Under the pieces are notes generated by a model that ran no database searches, was not told where the DNA came from, and saw nothing but the letters and a program-made list of their open reading frames with translations. The position numbers and the translations under genes were made by a program. From Candidatus Aciduliprofundum sp. JdFR-45 (GTDB lineage Archaea; Thermoplasmatota; Thermoplasmata; Thermoplasmatales; JdFR-45), in NCBI GenBank assembly GCA_002011395.1, contig MTNG01000017.1, positions 1 through 5,487 on the forward strand: 5,487 nt of DNA, in the 5' to 3' direction. Of the stretch, positions 1 to 5,421 are shown piece after piece (the stretch's first letter is position 1; every line of letters begins with the position of its first letter).

Positions 1-321
1 CAGCACTACAGGTTCTGGGCCTATGCCACGGACCTTATGGCGGGTGTCTCCGTGGCCAAACTGGAGAAGTACAAAACGCATCCGAGGAAGTACCAGTATC
101 CCGCCATCATAAAGATGCTCGGCCGCTCCAAGTCCATCAGGGAGACGAGAAAGATTCTGAACACAAAGATAGGCAGGTACATGCACACTTCCCACAGGGT
201 TGTCAAGGAGGACATATATCCTTATTTCCGCGAGATCTATCTCCGGGATATGAACTTCAAGGCCACGATGGACAGATATCTGCGCCTGGACGAGAAAGAG
301 CGTGAATACCTGGAGAAATAA
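1..321 (+). CDS. rfcL: Replication factor C large subunit, C-terminal part (5'-truncated by window edge)
   Basis: The frame is open from base 1, so the gene begins outside the window; 106 residues and a TAA stop are visible. The ATG at 37 is internal, since the residues before it (RFWAYATDLM) fit the family. The pattern RFWxYAxDLMxxGVxxAK, then YQYPxIIKMLGRSK, then IGRYMHTSHRVVKEDIYPYF matches, from memory, the C-terminal collar domain of archaeal RFC large subunits, and the acidic LRLDEKEREYL end is also typical. RfcL and the small subunit form the ATP-dependent loader that opens the PCNA sliding clamp at primer ends. The AAA+ ATPase part is not in the window. The protein ends at EREYLEK with no PCNA-interacting peptide (Qxx[ILM]xxFF), which many archaeal RfcL proteins carry at the end. 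It converges with the small gene downstream. Assignment is by recalled similarity, not alignment. Confidence 0.85.
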   Translation, partial: QHYRFWAYATDLMAGVSVAKLEKYKTHPRKYQYPAIIKMLGRSKSIRETRKILNTKIGRYMHTSHRVVKEDIYPYFREIYLRDMNFKATMDRYLRLDEKEREYLEK

Positions 322-330
322 AATAAAAAA
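316..330 (-). terminator. Oligo-T archaeal terminator of the 38-codon gene
   Basis: Read on the minus strand this is TTTTTTATTTTATTT, beginning 22 bases after the TGA stop of the small minus-strand gene and directly after a CCC. T-rich runs are the known intrinsic termination signal for archaeal RNA polymerase. On the other strand it covers the rfcL stop codon (319-321), so the two convergent transcription units meet here. There is no comparable T-run just after the rfcL stop on the plus strand; the nearest is the TTTTT at 555-559. Confidence 0.5.
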
Positions 331-352
331 GGGAGTGAAGGTGGGGTCAGCG

Positions 353-469
353 TCAGGCCTCAACCGCGGCTATCACGGTGTCTATCTCGGCGATTATCGC
401 GTCCAGCTCCTTCAGGAAATCCTCCACCGCTTTCTCCTCAAACTCCATCTTCATCACCTCTTCTGTCAT
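353..469 (-). CDS. Unrecognised 38-aa acidic microprotein, predicted amphipathic coiled-coil helix
   Basis: An unrecognised small ORF with unusually complete gene signals. The ATG at 469-467 has AAGGTG (482-477) seven bases upstream and a TATA box at 524-517; a T-rich terminator follows the TGA. The protein starts MTEEVMKMEF and ends AAVEA. It has 12 Asp/Glu against 3 Lys, no Cys, Pro, Gly or Arg, and no membrane segment. From residue 15 the hydrophobics fall in a strict seven-residue register: V15/F18/L19, L22/I25/I26, I29/V32/I33, V36, with heptads such as LDAIIAE. That a/d/e pattern suggests an oligomerising helix. An alternative start at ATG 448-446 (31 aa) has its own GAGGTG (460-455) six bases upstream and keeps the whole helix. 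It converges on rfcL and diverges from the ylbF operon. Function unknown; a role as adaptor, toxin partner or regulator cannot be chosen from sequence. Confidence 0.62.
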   Translation of the reverse strand: MTEEVMKMEFEEKAVEDFLKELDAIIAEIDTVIAAVEA

Positions 470-476
470 ACATTTT

Positions 477-482
477 CACCTT
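477..482 (-). promoter_or_regulatory. Shine-Dalgarno AAGGTG for the 38-codon gene
   Basis: On the minus strand AAGGTG sits seven bases before the ATG at 469 and matches the GGTG core of the archaeal anti-Shine-Dalgarno. It favours the 38-codon start over the internal ATG at 448, although that one also has a GAGGTG in front of it. Confidence 0.5.
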
Positions 483-503
483 ATTTGTCTGACAAATGTC
501 AGA
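483..503. promoter_or_regulatory. Two overlapping palindromes, probable operator
   Basis: Two perfect palindromes overlap: ATTTGTC-T-GACAAAT (483-497, 7-base arms, 1-base centre) and TCTGACA-AA-TGTCAGA (488-503, 7-base arms, 2-base centre). A further TGTCA lies at 506-510, so TGTC occurs at 486, 497 and 506, roughly one helical turn apart. The cluster is where the minus-strand TATA box (517-524) would place the transcription start, near 495. Archaeal repressors often bind there and block polymerase recruitment. The binding protein is unknown; as RNA, either palindrome would make only a short stem with a tiny loop, so a DNA site is more likely. Confidence 0.5.
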
Positions 504-516
504 TATGTCAAGGAAG

Positions 517-524
517 TATATAAA
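517..524 (-). promoter_or_regulatory. TATA box for the 38-codon gene
   Basis: The minus strand reads TTTATATA, a canonical archaeal TATA box, with the A-containing CGAAATG just upstream as a possible TFB element. Initiation about 25 bases downstream would fall near 495, giving a leader of about 26 bases that contains the AAGGTG Shine-Dalgarno. It points away from the ylbF operon. Confidence 0.6.
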
Positions 525-650
525 CATTTCGTTCTGGGGTGTTGGGTTTTAGGATTTTTATGATTATAATTAAAGAGAGAGCATTATTTCCATCTTTTAC
601 AGAGGAGGGAAAGGAACGGTATTTGACTGGAGAGCTTTACCTCCCCAAAG
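525..650. other. AT-rich divergent intergenic spacer
   Basis: This stretch separates the minus-strand TATA box from the plus-strand TATA box of the ylbF operon. It is clearly richer in A and T than the flanking genes. It includes TTTT (547-550) and TTTTT (555-559), which might terminate read-through from rfcL. A 31-codon plus-strand ORF (560-655, starting MIIIKERALF) lies here but has only a weak AGGA upstream and ends inside the next promoter. No RNA gene or repeat was recognised. Confidence 0.45.
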
Positions 651-658
651 TTTAAATA
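651..658 (+). promoter_or_regulatory. TATA box of the ylbF-lhr-GNAT operon
   Basis: TTTAAATA preceded by the purine-rich CCAAAG (645-650), a plausible TFB recognition element. Initiation about 26 bases past its centre falls near 680, leaving a leader of only about a dozen bases that begins right at the GAGGTG Shine-Dalgarno. The helicase and GNAT genes downstream show no separate promoter and probably depend on this one. Confidence 0.6.
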
Positions 659-680
659 TTCGCTCACGTTGGGTTTCAGC

Positions 681-686
681 GAGGTG
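681..686 (+). promoter_or_regulatory. Shine-Dalgarno GAGGTG that fixes the TTG start of the YlbF-like gene
   Basis: GAGGTG is followed by six bases and then TTG at 693. An in-frame TGA lies at 687-689, two codons before the TTG, so translation cannot begin upstream in this frame. The next in-frame ATG is at codon 53, too far in to keep the conserved N-terminal helix. TTG is therefore the start. Confidence 0.75.
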
Positions 687-692
687 TGAAAA

Positions 693-1016
693 TTGGACGA
701 TAAGATCAGGGAGATTGCGGAGAGCCTTGGACGGGCGATAGTTGAGAGCGAGGAGTTCGTGGAGTACCGCCTGGCCGAGAAGGGCCTTGAGGAGGATGAG
801 AAGGCCATAGCCCTCCTTGAGGAGTACAACGGGATCATAGGCAACCCCATGAGCCTGTCCAACCCCGAGGTGGCCGAGAAGGCCGAGACGCTCTGGAAGC
901 AGCTGAGCGAGATGGACTCCGTTAAGAGGTACATCTCCGCGAAGGAGGCCTTTGAGAAGCTCCTTGAGGAGATCAACGGGGTCATAGGCGAGAGGATAGC
1001 CGAGGGGTACCGTTAA
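693..1016 (+). CDS. YlbF/YmcA-family (Com_YlbF, DUF964-like) protein
   Basis: A 107-residue, mostly helical acidic protein. The first half (IAESLGRAIVESEEFVEYRLAEK, residues 8-30, then DEKAIALLEEYN at 35-46) follows the YlbF-family pattern of a helix ending in S-E-E-[FY], an acidic turn, and a second helix with LLEE[FY]N. The C-terminal half (VKRYISAKEAFEKLLEEINGVI, 77-98) matches the family's last helix. No Cys, no signal peptide, no membrane segment: a cytoplasmic protein, probably a dimer or partner subunit. In Bacillus, YlbF and YmcA form a complex with YaaT that modulates RNase Y-dependent mRNA maturation; archaeal members are not characterised as far as I know. It is the first gene of the operon, under the promoter at 651 with a short leader, and ends 7 bases before the helicase start, so translational coupling is likely. 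Family placement fairly confident, function open. Confidence 0.75.
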   Translation: MDDKIREIAESLGRAIVESEEFVEYRLAEKGLEEDEKAIALLEEYNGIIGNPMSLSNPEVAEKAETLWKQLSEMDSVKRYISAKEAFEKLLEEINGVIGERIAEGYR

Positions 1017-1023
1017 AGGCGTT

Positions 1024-3726
1024 ATGTTCAAGGGGATAAACCCCCGCCTGAGAGAGGCGCTGGAGACACAGGGGCTGACTGAGCCGACAGAGCCGCAGCG
1101 GCTCGTCGTGCCCCACGTTCTCTCGGGGAGACACGTCCTCCTTCTAGCCCCCACGGGGAGCGGGAAGACGGAGGGCGCCATGATTCCTATTTTCCACAGG
1201 ATACTGGAGGAGAGGCCCACCGCAACCTCCGCCGTCTACGTGACGCCCCTCCGCGCCCTCAACCGCGACATGCTGCGCCGGCTCAGGGCCATCGGCGAGG
1301 CGGTAGGCATCAGGGTGGCGGTGCGACACGGCGACACTCCCAGGGGTGAGAGGACCAGACAGGTGAAGAACCCGCCGGATGTGCTCATAACCACGCCGGA
1401 GACGCTCCAGATACTCTTCACGGGTTCGCGCACCAGGGAAATGCTGAGGCACGTGAGGTGGGTGGTGGTTGATGAGGTTCACGAACTGGCCGGGGATGAG
1501 AGGGGCGCGCAGCTCTCCATCGTTCTGGAACGCCTCGCCTCGCTGTGCGGCGAGTTCCAGAGGATAGGGCTGTCGGCCACCGTGGGAAATCCCGAGGAAG
1601 TCGCGGCTTTCCTCGGCGGCGTGGGAAGGAACGTGGAAATAATCGTCTCCTCGCTCACGAAGGAGAGGCGCGTGAGGGTGCACATGCCGTCTCGTGTGCA
1701 CACGGAGGCGGCGGAGGCCATGGCGTGCGACCCGAAGTACGCCTCCTCCCTCGTGGACGCGTGGGAGATGGCATCTGCCCACACAGCAACGCTCTTCTTC
1801 GTCAACACGCGGAGGACGGCAGAGGATGTCGCGCTGAGGTACCGCCTGTGGCGCCCGGATATCCCCATAGAGGTGCACCACGGCTCGCTCAGCGCAGAGG
1901 TGCGCGTGAGGGCAGAGGAGGGATTCAAAAGCGGCACGGTGAAGATGCTCATATGCACCTCCTCGCTGGAACTGGGCATAGATGTCGGTCATGCTGACTT
2001 CGTCATTCAGTTCAACTCGCCCCGGCAGGTGAGCAAACTCGTTCAGCGAGTCGGCCGCGCGGGCCACTCCCTGGGCCGCGTCTCGGAGGGGGCGATAGTC
2101 ACCTACGACCCGGTGGAGGCGGAGGAGGGGGAGGCGATAGCCGCGCTGGCGGAGAGGGGCTGGATTGAGCCCGTGAGGATCAGGGAGAAACCCATGGTGT
2201 CGCTTGCGAACCAGATAGCGAGCGAGGCGTATGCCTCCAGACGTGTCAACGCACGACGCTTCTACGAGACCGTGAGGCGAGCGCATCCATACCGCGATCT
2301 CACGTGGGAGGAGTTTGAGTCGCTTCTCTCATTCCTCGCCTCCGTCCGCGTCATCTGGTACGACGCCGTCACCGGGGAATTCGGAGGAGGGCGCAAAACC
2401 CGCATCTACTTCGTTGACAACATATCCCTCATACCGGACGAGAGAACATACTGGGTCGTGGACATGTCCACGGGCAGAAAGATAGGCACGGTGGACGAGC
2501 GATTCGTGGCGACGGAGGCGGAAGCGGGCAGGACCTTCGTAATGCGCGGGATGGCGTGGAGGATTGTCAAAGTTGAGGAGAACCGCATTCTGGTGCAGTA
2601 CGTGAGGGACGTCACGCTCCCGCCGAAGTGGGTGGGCGAGGAGATCCCCGTGCCCTTTGAAGTTGCGATGGAAGTCGGCCGGAGGAGGAGGGAAGGGCTC
2701 ACGTCCCTGAGGGAGGTTGAGGAGTGGAGGGAGGGATACCTCGCCACGGATGAGACCCTTTTGGTTGAGTGGGAGAGGGGTCGCATCGTCATGCAGATGC
2801 CCTTTGGAACGCGTACCAACTACGCCATAGGGTCTGCGGTGTCCGCCCTCCTCGCAGCCAGAACGGGATATTCGGTCAACCTCGACTTCAGCCCGTACCA
2901 CATAGCCCTTGAGGTGCCACCCTTCGTGGGCGGGAGGGATGCGTGGGAAACGCTCCTCACGCTGGCGAAGGAGGGTGTGCTGCGCTCCGTTCTCAGGATG
3001 GCGATGAGGAGAACGCGGGCATTCCGCTACGCATTTCTCTACGTCGCCAAGAAGATGGGCGTCCTGGGAAAGGGTGCGGATATGCGCTCGGTGAACTTCG
3101 ACAGGATGATTGACGCCTACAGAGATACGCCTCTCTACGAGGAAACCCTGGCAAAGTGCCTGTGGGACTACATGGACGTTGAGAGAGCGGAGGAGGTGCT
3201 CCGCGATATCGCCGCCGGGAAGTTCCGCGTGGAGTTCAGGAGGGGAATTGGCGATGCGGCCCGGCGCTTGATGGAGAACAGGGCGGAGAACGTGAGAAGT
3301 TTGAGACCCACGAAGCGCGTTTTAGAGATGCTGAGGAGACGACTCATGGAGCAGGAGGTCACACTGTACTGCCTGTCCTGCCGGAGGAGATGGCACAGGA
3401 CGATAGAAGACCTCCCCGACAGGATAAACTGCCCTTACTGCGGCGGCGTTCGGGTCGCAGCCCTCATGCCCTATCAGGAGGAGTGGATAGACGAGGTTGA
3501 GCGCCACGGGAAAGATGAGCGAAAAGTTTATGAGAAAATGATTACCATATCTCATCTGATAAGGGAGCACGGCAGGGTCGCGGCGATGGTGCTGGCCGCG
3601 AGGGGTGTGGGCCCCGAAAGGGCCGCACGCGTGCTCTCTATCCCCTACGATGATGAGGAGGAACTCCTCTTGAACGTGCTCAGGATGGAGGAGGAATATG
3701 TCCGCACACGGGACTACTGGGATTAG
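1024..3726 (+). CDS. lhr: Lhr-type superfamily 2 DEVH helicase with C-terminal zinc ribbon
   Basis: A 900-residue ATP-dependent helicase, usual size for archaeal Lhr. All SF2 motifs are intact: Q-motif TEPTEPQ (19-25), Walker A APTGSGKT (42-49), Ia TPLRAL (74-79), Ib TTPET (123-127), II DEVH (150-153), III SAT (184-186), IV FVNTRRTAE (259-267), V TSSLELGID (312-320), VI QRVGRAGH (341-348). RGAQLSIVLERL (160-171) after DEVH and HHGSLS (285-290) are Lhr hallmarks. A winged helix is expected near 400-500 and the large Lhr C-terminal domain after it. Residues 783-806 hold C783-x2-C786 and C803-x2-C806, a probable zinc ribbon, followed by a 95-residue charged tail. Lhr enzymes unwind DNA forks and DNA:RNA hybrids 3' to 5'. 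The ATG has only a weak AAGG upstream, fitting coupling to the YlbF-like gene. Subgroup (aLhr1, aLhr2 or other) is not settled; I suspect an aLhr1-like type from the cysteine pairs, low certainty. Confidence 0.92.
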   Translation: MFKGINPRLREALETQGLTEPTEPQRLVVPHVLSGRHVLLLAPTGSGKTEGAMIPIFHRILEERPTATSAVYVTPLRALNRDMLRRLRAIGEAVGIRVAVRHGDTPRGERTRQVKNPPDVLITTPETLQILFTGSRTREMLRHVRWVVVDEVHELAGDERGAQLSIVLERLASLCGEFQRIGLSATVGNPEEVAAFLGGVGRNVEIIVSSLTKERRVRVHMPSRVHTEAAEAMACDPKYASSLVDAWEMASAHTATLFFVNTRRTAEDVALRYRLWRPDIPIEVHHGSLSAEVRVRAEEGFKSGTVKMLICTSSLELGIDVGHADFVIQFNSPRQVSKLVQRVGRAGHSLGRVSEGAIVTYDPVEAEEGEAIAALAERGWIEPVRIREKPMVSLANQIASEAYASRRVNARRFYETVRRAHPYRDLTWEEFESLLSFLASVRVIWYDAVTGEFGGGRKTRIYFVDNISLIPDERTYWVVDMSTGRKIGTVDERFVATEAEAGRTFVMRGMAWRIVKVEENRILVQYVRDVTLPPKWVGEEIPVPFEVAMEVGRRRREGLTSLREVEEWREGYLATDETLLVEWERGRIVMQMPFGTRTNYAIGSAVSALLAARTGYSVNLDFSPYHIALEVPPFVGGRDAWETLLTLAKEGVLRSVLRMAMRRTRAFRYAFLYVAKKMGVLGKGADMRSVNFDRMIDAYRDTPLYEETLAKCLWDYMDVERAEEVLRDIAAGKFRVEFRRGIGDAARRLMENRAENVRSLRPTKRVLEMLRRRLMEQEVTLYCLSCRRRWHRTIEDLPDRINCPYCGGVRVAALMPYQEEWIDEVERHGKDERKVYEKMITISHLIREHGRVAAMVLAARGVGPERAARVLSIPYDDEEELLLNVLRMEEEYVRTRDYWD
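3687..3694 (+). promoter_or_regulatory. Shine-Dalgarno GGAGGAGG for the GNAT gene, inside the helicase gene
   Basis: GGAGGAGG lies just before the ATG at 3698 and overlaps helicase codons for its Glu-rich end. It supports the start that overlaps the helicase by 29 bases. No later in-frame ATG before codon 92 competes. Confidence 0.55.
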
Positions 3727-4390
3727 GATTGAGAAGGACTGCGGCGAGGCCACCGTGATAAAGAGGGGAGACATAGGATACGTGGCACTCCACACCCCGC
3801 GCCCCTGCGATGACCTCGTGGAGGAGTGGGAGCGAGCCCTCTCGGACTGCAGGGAAATAGAGGTTGCGGTGGAGAGATATTCGGACGAGTTCCACAGGTA
3901 TCTCGGTGGAAAGGGCTATGACCTGTTCAGGGCCAGCATACTCGTGGAGAAGGACGTGGGCGACGAGGAGATGCCGCCGGGTGTGATACCCTACAGCGAC
4001 AGGTTCGCATCGGAGGTCTCGGAGATACATAAGGATGCATTCGGCGTTGCCCTGAGCGAATCGGGAATCAACGAGTTCCTCCACTCGGTTGAGAACGGGC
4101 GGATGCTCGTGAAGATAGAGGACGGAGAGGTCGTGGGCTACGTCTTCTTCTTCATAAAGAACGATGGTGCCTACATAACCTCAGTGGCCGTTCGGGAGGA
4201 TATGCGCGGAAGGGGTCTCGGCAGGGAACTAATAAAGGGCGTGGAGGCCGTGGCGAGAACCCTTCACTGCACCAGGTGCTACGGTATAATTGAGTGCGCC
4301 GAGTTTGAGAAGCCGCTCAGATTCATCCTATCATGCGGGTTCCGCGTTGTGAAGATGATCTGCGGATACAGGAAAGTCCTGAGGGGTTAG
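3698..4390 (+). CDS. GNAT-family N-acetyltransferase with an unassigned N-terminal region
   Basis: A 230-residue protein whose second half is a GNAT acetyltransferase that would bind acetyl-CoA. YITSVAVREDMRGRGLGRELIKGVEA (159-184) gives the strand-loop-helix of motif A, with the pyrophosphate loop R170-GRGLG-175. The preceding GEVVGYVFFFIKNDG (143-157) is the usual beta-strand 4 region, and PLRFILSCGFRVVKMICGYRKVL (206-228) resembles the RimI-like end (F-x-x-x-GF). Residues 1-95 match no domain I recognise; they could be a degenerate GNAT half or a substrate-recruiting region. It is cysteine-rich toward the end (C191, C194, C200, C213, C222), with a C-x2-C pair at 191-194. Substrate is unknown: N-terminal protein, ribosomal protein, tRNA or small molecule are all possible. 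It overlaps the helicase gene by 29 bases and its stop overlaps that of convergent mptA, so it closes the operon. Confidence 0.82.
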   Translation: MSAHGTTGIRIEKDCGEATVIKRGDIGYVALHTPRPCDDLVEEWERALSDCREIEVAVERYSDEFHRYLGGKGYDLFRASILVEKDVGDEEMPPGVIPYSDRFASEVSEIHKDAFGVALSESGINEFLHSVENGRMLVKIEDGEVVGYVFFFIKNDGAYITSVAVREDMRGRGLGRELIKGVEAVARTLHCTRCYGIIECAEFEKPLRFILSCGFRVVKMICGYRKVLRG

Positions 4391-5268
4391 CGTCTCAACT
4401 CGCCCAGCGTGGTTATGCGCTCCGCGTAGGCGTTGTGCCGGTGAATGCTTTCCATGCTTTCGCTGATCACCGTTATCTCCGTGGAGTCCGGAAAGTCCCT
4501 CAGTTCCTCCAGAAGCATCTTGAGGGCATCGCGTACGACGTCCTCCACGAATTTCGGGTTCTCGTGCGCCAGCAGGACGAGTTCGCCCTCGGGCCTTCTT
4601 TTCAGTATCTCAAAGGTCGGGGCGCTGAGGGATGCCTCCGCTATGGCGATGAGCCGCTCAGCATCCACGTCGCACCCCTCGGGGATCTCCACGCATATGG
4701 TGACGACGTTCCTCTGATTGTGAGTGGGGACGGGGATGGACTCCAGAAAGTCCTTCATATCCGGATGTCTGGTGATGAGCAAACTCCTCACCGTTTCCAT
4801 GGCACAGGGACAGGCGGTCATGCCCGTAACGCGCACGCCCACGAACTTGCGTATGCCATCGTCGCGCAGGCCCACCGCCCTGCCGAATATCTCGTAACCC
4901 TCCAGGCTGGTCTTCCCACCCCATTCACGCCTGAGGAAAAGGGTTGAGTGAACATCCACATAGGCACGGGTGGCGTAGGGATGCGTCTCCAGGAGCTTCT
5001 GTGCCACTGTGGCGGCAAGATGCTCCACGCCCCTGCACGGGCTCTCAACGCTCTCCTCAACGACCTCGCCTATGACCTCAAGGTAGCGGGACATGTCCGC
5101 CCCCTTCTTGAAGGACGGCAGGTCCACGGCGACGTCTATGTTCGCTATGAGTATCCTAGAGAGTCCGTCCCTCTCCACCTGAACGGGCTTTCTGACACCT
5201 CTCACACCCACACGGGATATCCTGAACTTGGCCGGCGGCTGGAGGCTCTGCACGTCCGGGATTTCCAT
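4387..5268 (-). CDS. mptA: GTP cyclohydrolase MptA (archaeal GTP cyclohydrolase I type 2)
   Basis: A 293-residue protein of the MptA/FolE2 family (COG1469 type). MptA is an Fe(II)-dependent enzyme converting GTP to 7,8-dihydroneopterin 2',3'-cyclic phosphate, first step of methanopterin-type pterin synthesis; it acts in the cytoplasm. Recognisable pieces in order: N-terminal MEIPDVQ, RVGVRGVRKPV (19-29), SRYLEVIGEVVEE (60-72), HPYATRAYVDV (96-106), GIRKFVGVRVTGMTACPC (138-155) with C153 and C155 as candidate active-site cysteines, PTHNQR (181-186), PTFEILKR (217-224), HENPKFVEDVVRD (235-247) and ESIHRHNAYAER (273-284) with potential metal ligands. Length and motif order are normal, no frameshift. 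No Shine-Dalgarno precedes the ATG, while a TATA box centred about 25 bases upstream predicts leaderless initiation. Its TAA and the GNAT TAG share bases 4387-4390. Whether the product feeds tetrahydromethanopterin or a folate-like carrier is unknown here. Confidence 0.93.
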   Translation of the reverse strand: MEIPDVQSLQPPAKFRISRVGVRGVRKPVQVERDGLSRILIANIDVAVDLPSFKKGADMSRYLEVIGEVVEESVESPCRGVEHLAATVAQKLLETHPYATRAYVDVHSTLFLRREWGGKTSLEGYEIFGRAVGLRDDGIRKFVGVRVTGMTACPCAMETVRSLLITRHPDMKDFLESIPVPTHNQRNVVTICVEIPEGCDVDAERLIAIAEASLSAPTFEILKRRPEGELVLLAHENPKFVEDVVRDALKMLLEELRDFPDSTEITVISESMESIHRHNAYAERITTLGELRR

Positions 5269-5289
5269 GGGGGTGTATCGGGATGAACG

Positions 5290-5297
5290 ATTTAAAA
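5290..5297 (-). promoter_or_regulatory. TATA box of mptA (leaderless promoter)
   Basis: The minus strand reads TTTTAAAT with its centre about 25 bases before the mptA ATG at 5268. The usual archaeal TATA-to-start distance puts initiation on or within a base or two of the A of the ATG. The bases between (CGATACACCCCC next to the ATG) carry no Shine-Dalgarno, consistent with a leaderless transcript. Confidence 0.6.
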
Positions 5298-5311
5298 GGT
5301 ATGCCCAAAAT

Positions 5312-5319
5312 CTTTAATA
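5312..5319 (+). promoter_or_regulatory. TATA box of tRNA-Ala
   Basis: CTTTAATA preceded by CCAAAAT (5304-5310), a good TFB element and TATA combination. Initiation about 26 bases past its centre falls near 5342, three bases before the mature tRNA 5' end. It lies back to back with the mptA TATA box, about 14 bases apart, so the two promoters could compete. Confidence 0.6.
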
Positions 5320-5344
5320 CCCTGCATCCATATCACCCCCGCGC

Positions 5345-5421
5345 GGGCCGGTAGATCAGCCCGGAAGATCGCCTCCTTGGCATGGAGGAGGTCGCGGGTT
5401 CAAATCCCGCCCGGTCCACCA
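5345..5421 (+). tRNA. tRNA-Ala, anticodon GGC, with encoded CCA
   Basis: A complete cloverleaf can be drawn by hand. The acceptor stem GGGCCGG (5345-5351) pairs with CCGGTCC (5411-5417) and has the G3-U70 wobble, the main alanine identity element. D stem GATC/GATC (5354-5357 with 5367-5370); anticodon stem CCTCC/GGAGG (5372-5376 with 5384-5388); loop TTGGCAT with anticodon GGC at 5379-5381, reading GCC/GCU. Variable loop AGGTC; T stem GCGGG/CCCGC with loop TTCAAAT (5399-5405). A73 at 5418 is followed by CCA in the genome (5419-5421). No intron. The tRNA 3' end is also one copy of the 18-base repeat described below. Confidence 0.97.
5404..5421 (+). repeat. Direct repeat copy 1: tRNA-Ala 3' end
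   Basis: ATCCCGCCCGGTCCACCA, the last base pairs of the T loop and stem, the 3' acceptor strand, A73 and CCA. It is identical to 5468-5485. The match stops sharply on both sides (A against C before, C against A after). Confidence 0.9.

Noticed and set aside
316..503. CRISPR or tandem repeat array
   Set aside because: No repeated units of 20 bases or more with regular spacers were seen anywhere; the palindromes at 483-503 are a single operator-like cluster.
378..563. Plus-strand ORFs across 302-563
   Set aside because: They are antisense to the 38-codon gene or run through its promoter, have low-complexity Ser-rich or His-rich translations, and lack ribosome binding sites.
560..655. 31-codon plus-strand ORF (MIIIKERALF start) in the divergent spacer
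   Set aside because: Only a weak AGGA precedes the ATG, there is no clear promoter, and its stop lies inside the TATA box of the next operon. Chance ORFs of this size are common in 220 bases of spacer.
1144..2286. Long minus-strand ORF of 380 codons opposite the helicase
   Set aside because: A shadow of the GC-rich helicase frame: the translation is Arg/His/Pro-rich with no domain, while the plus frame carries every SF2 motif.
4333..5286. Plus-strand ORFs opposite mptA (204 and 112 codons)
   Set aside because: Antisense shadows; the minus frame encodes a complete MptA with conserved motifs throughout.
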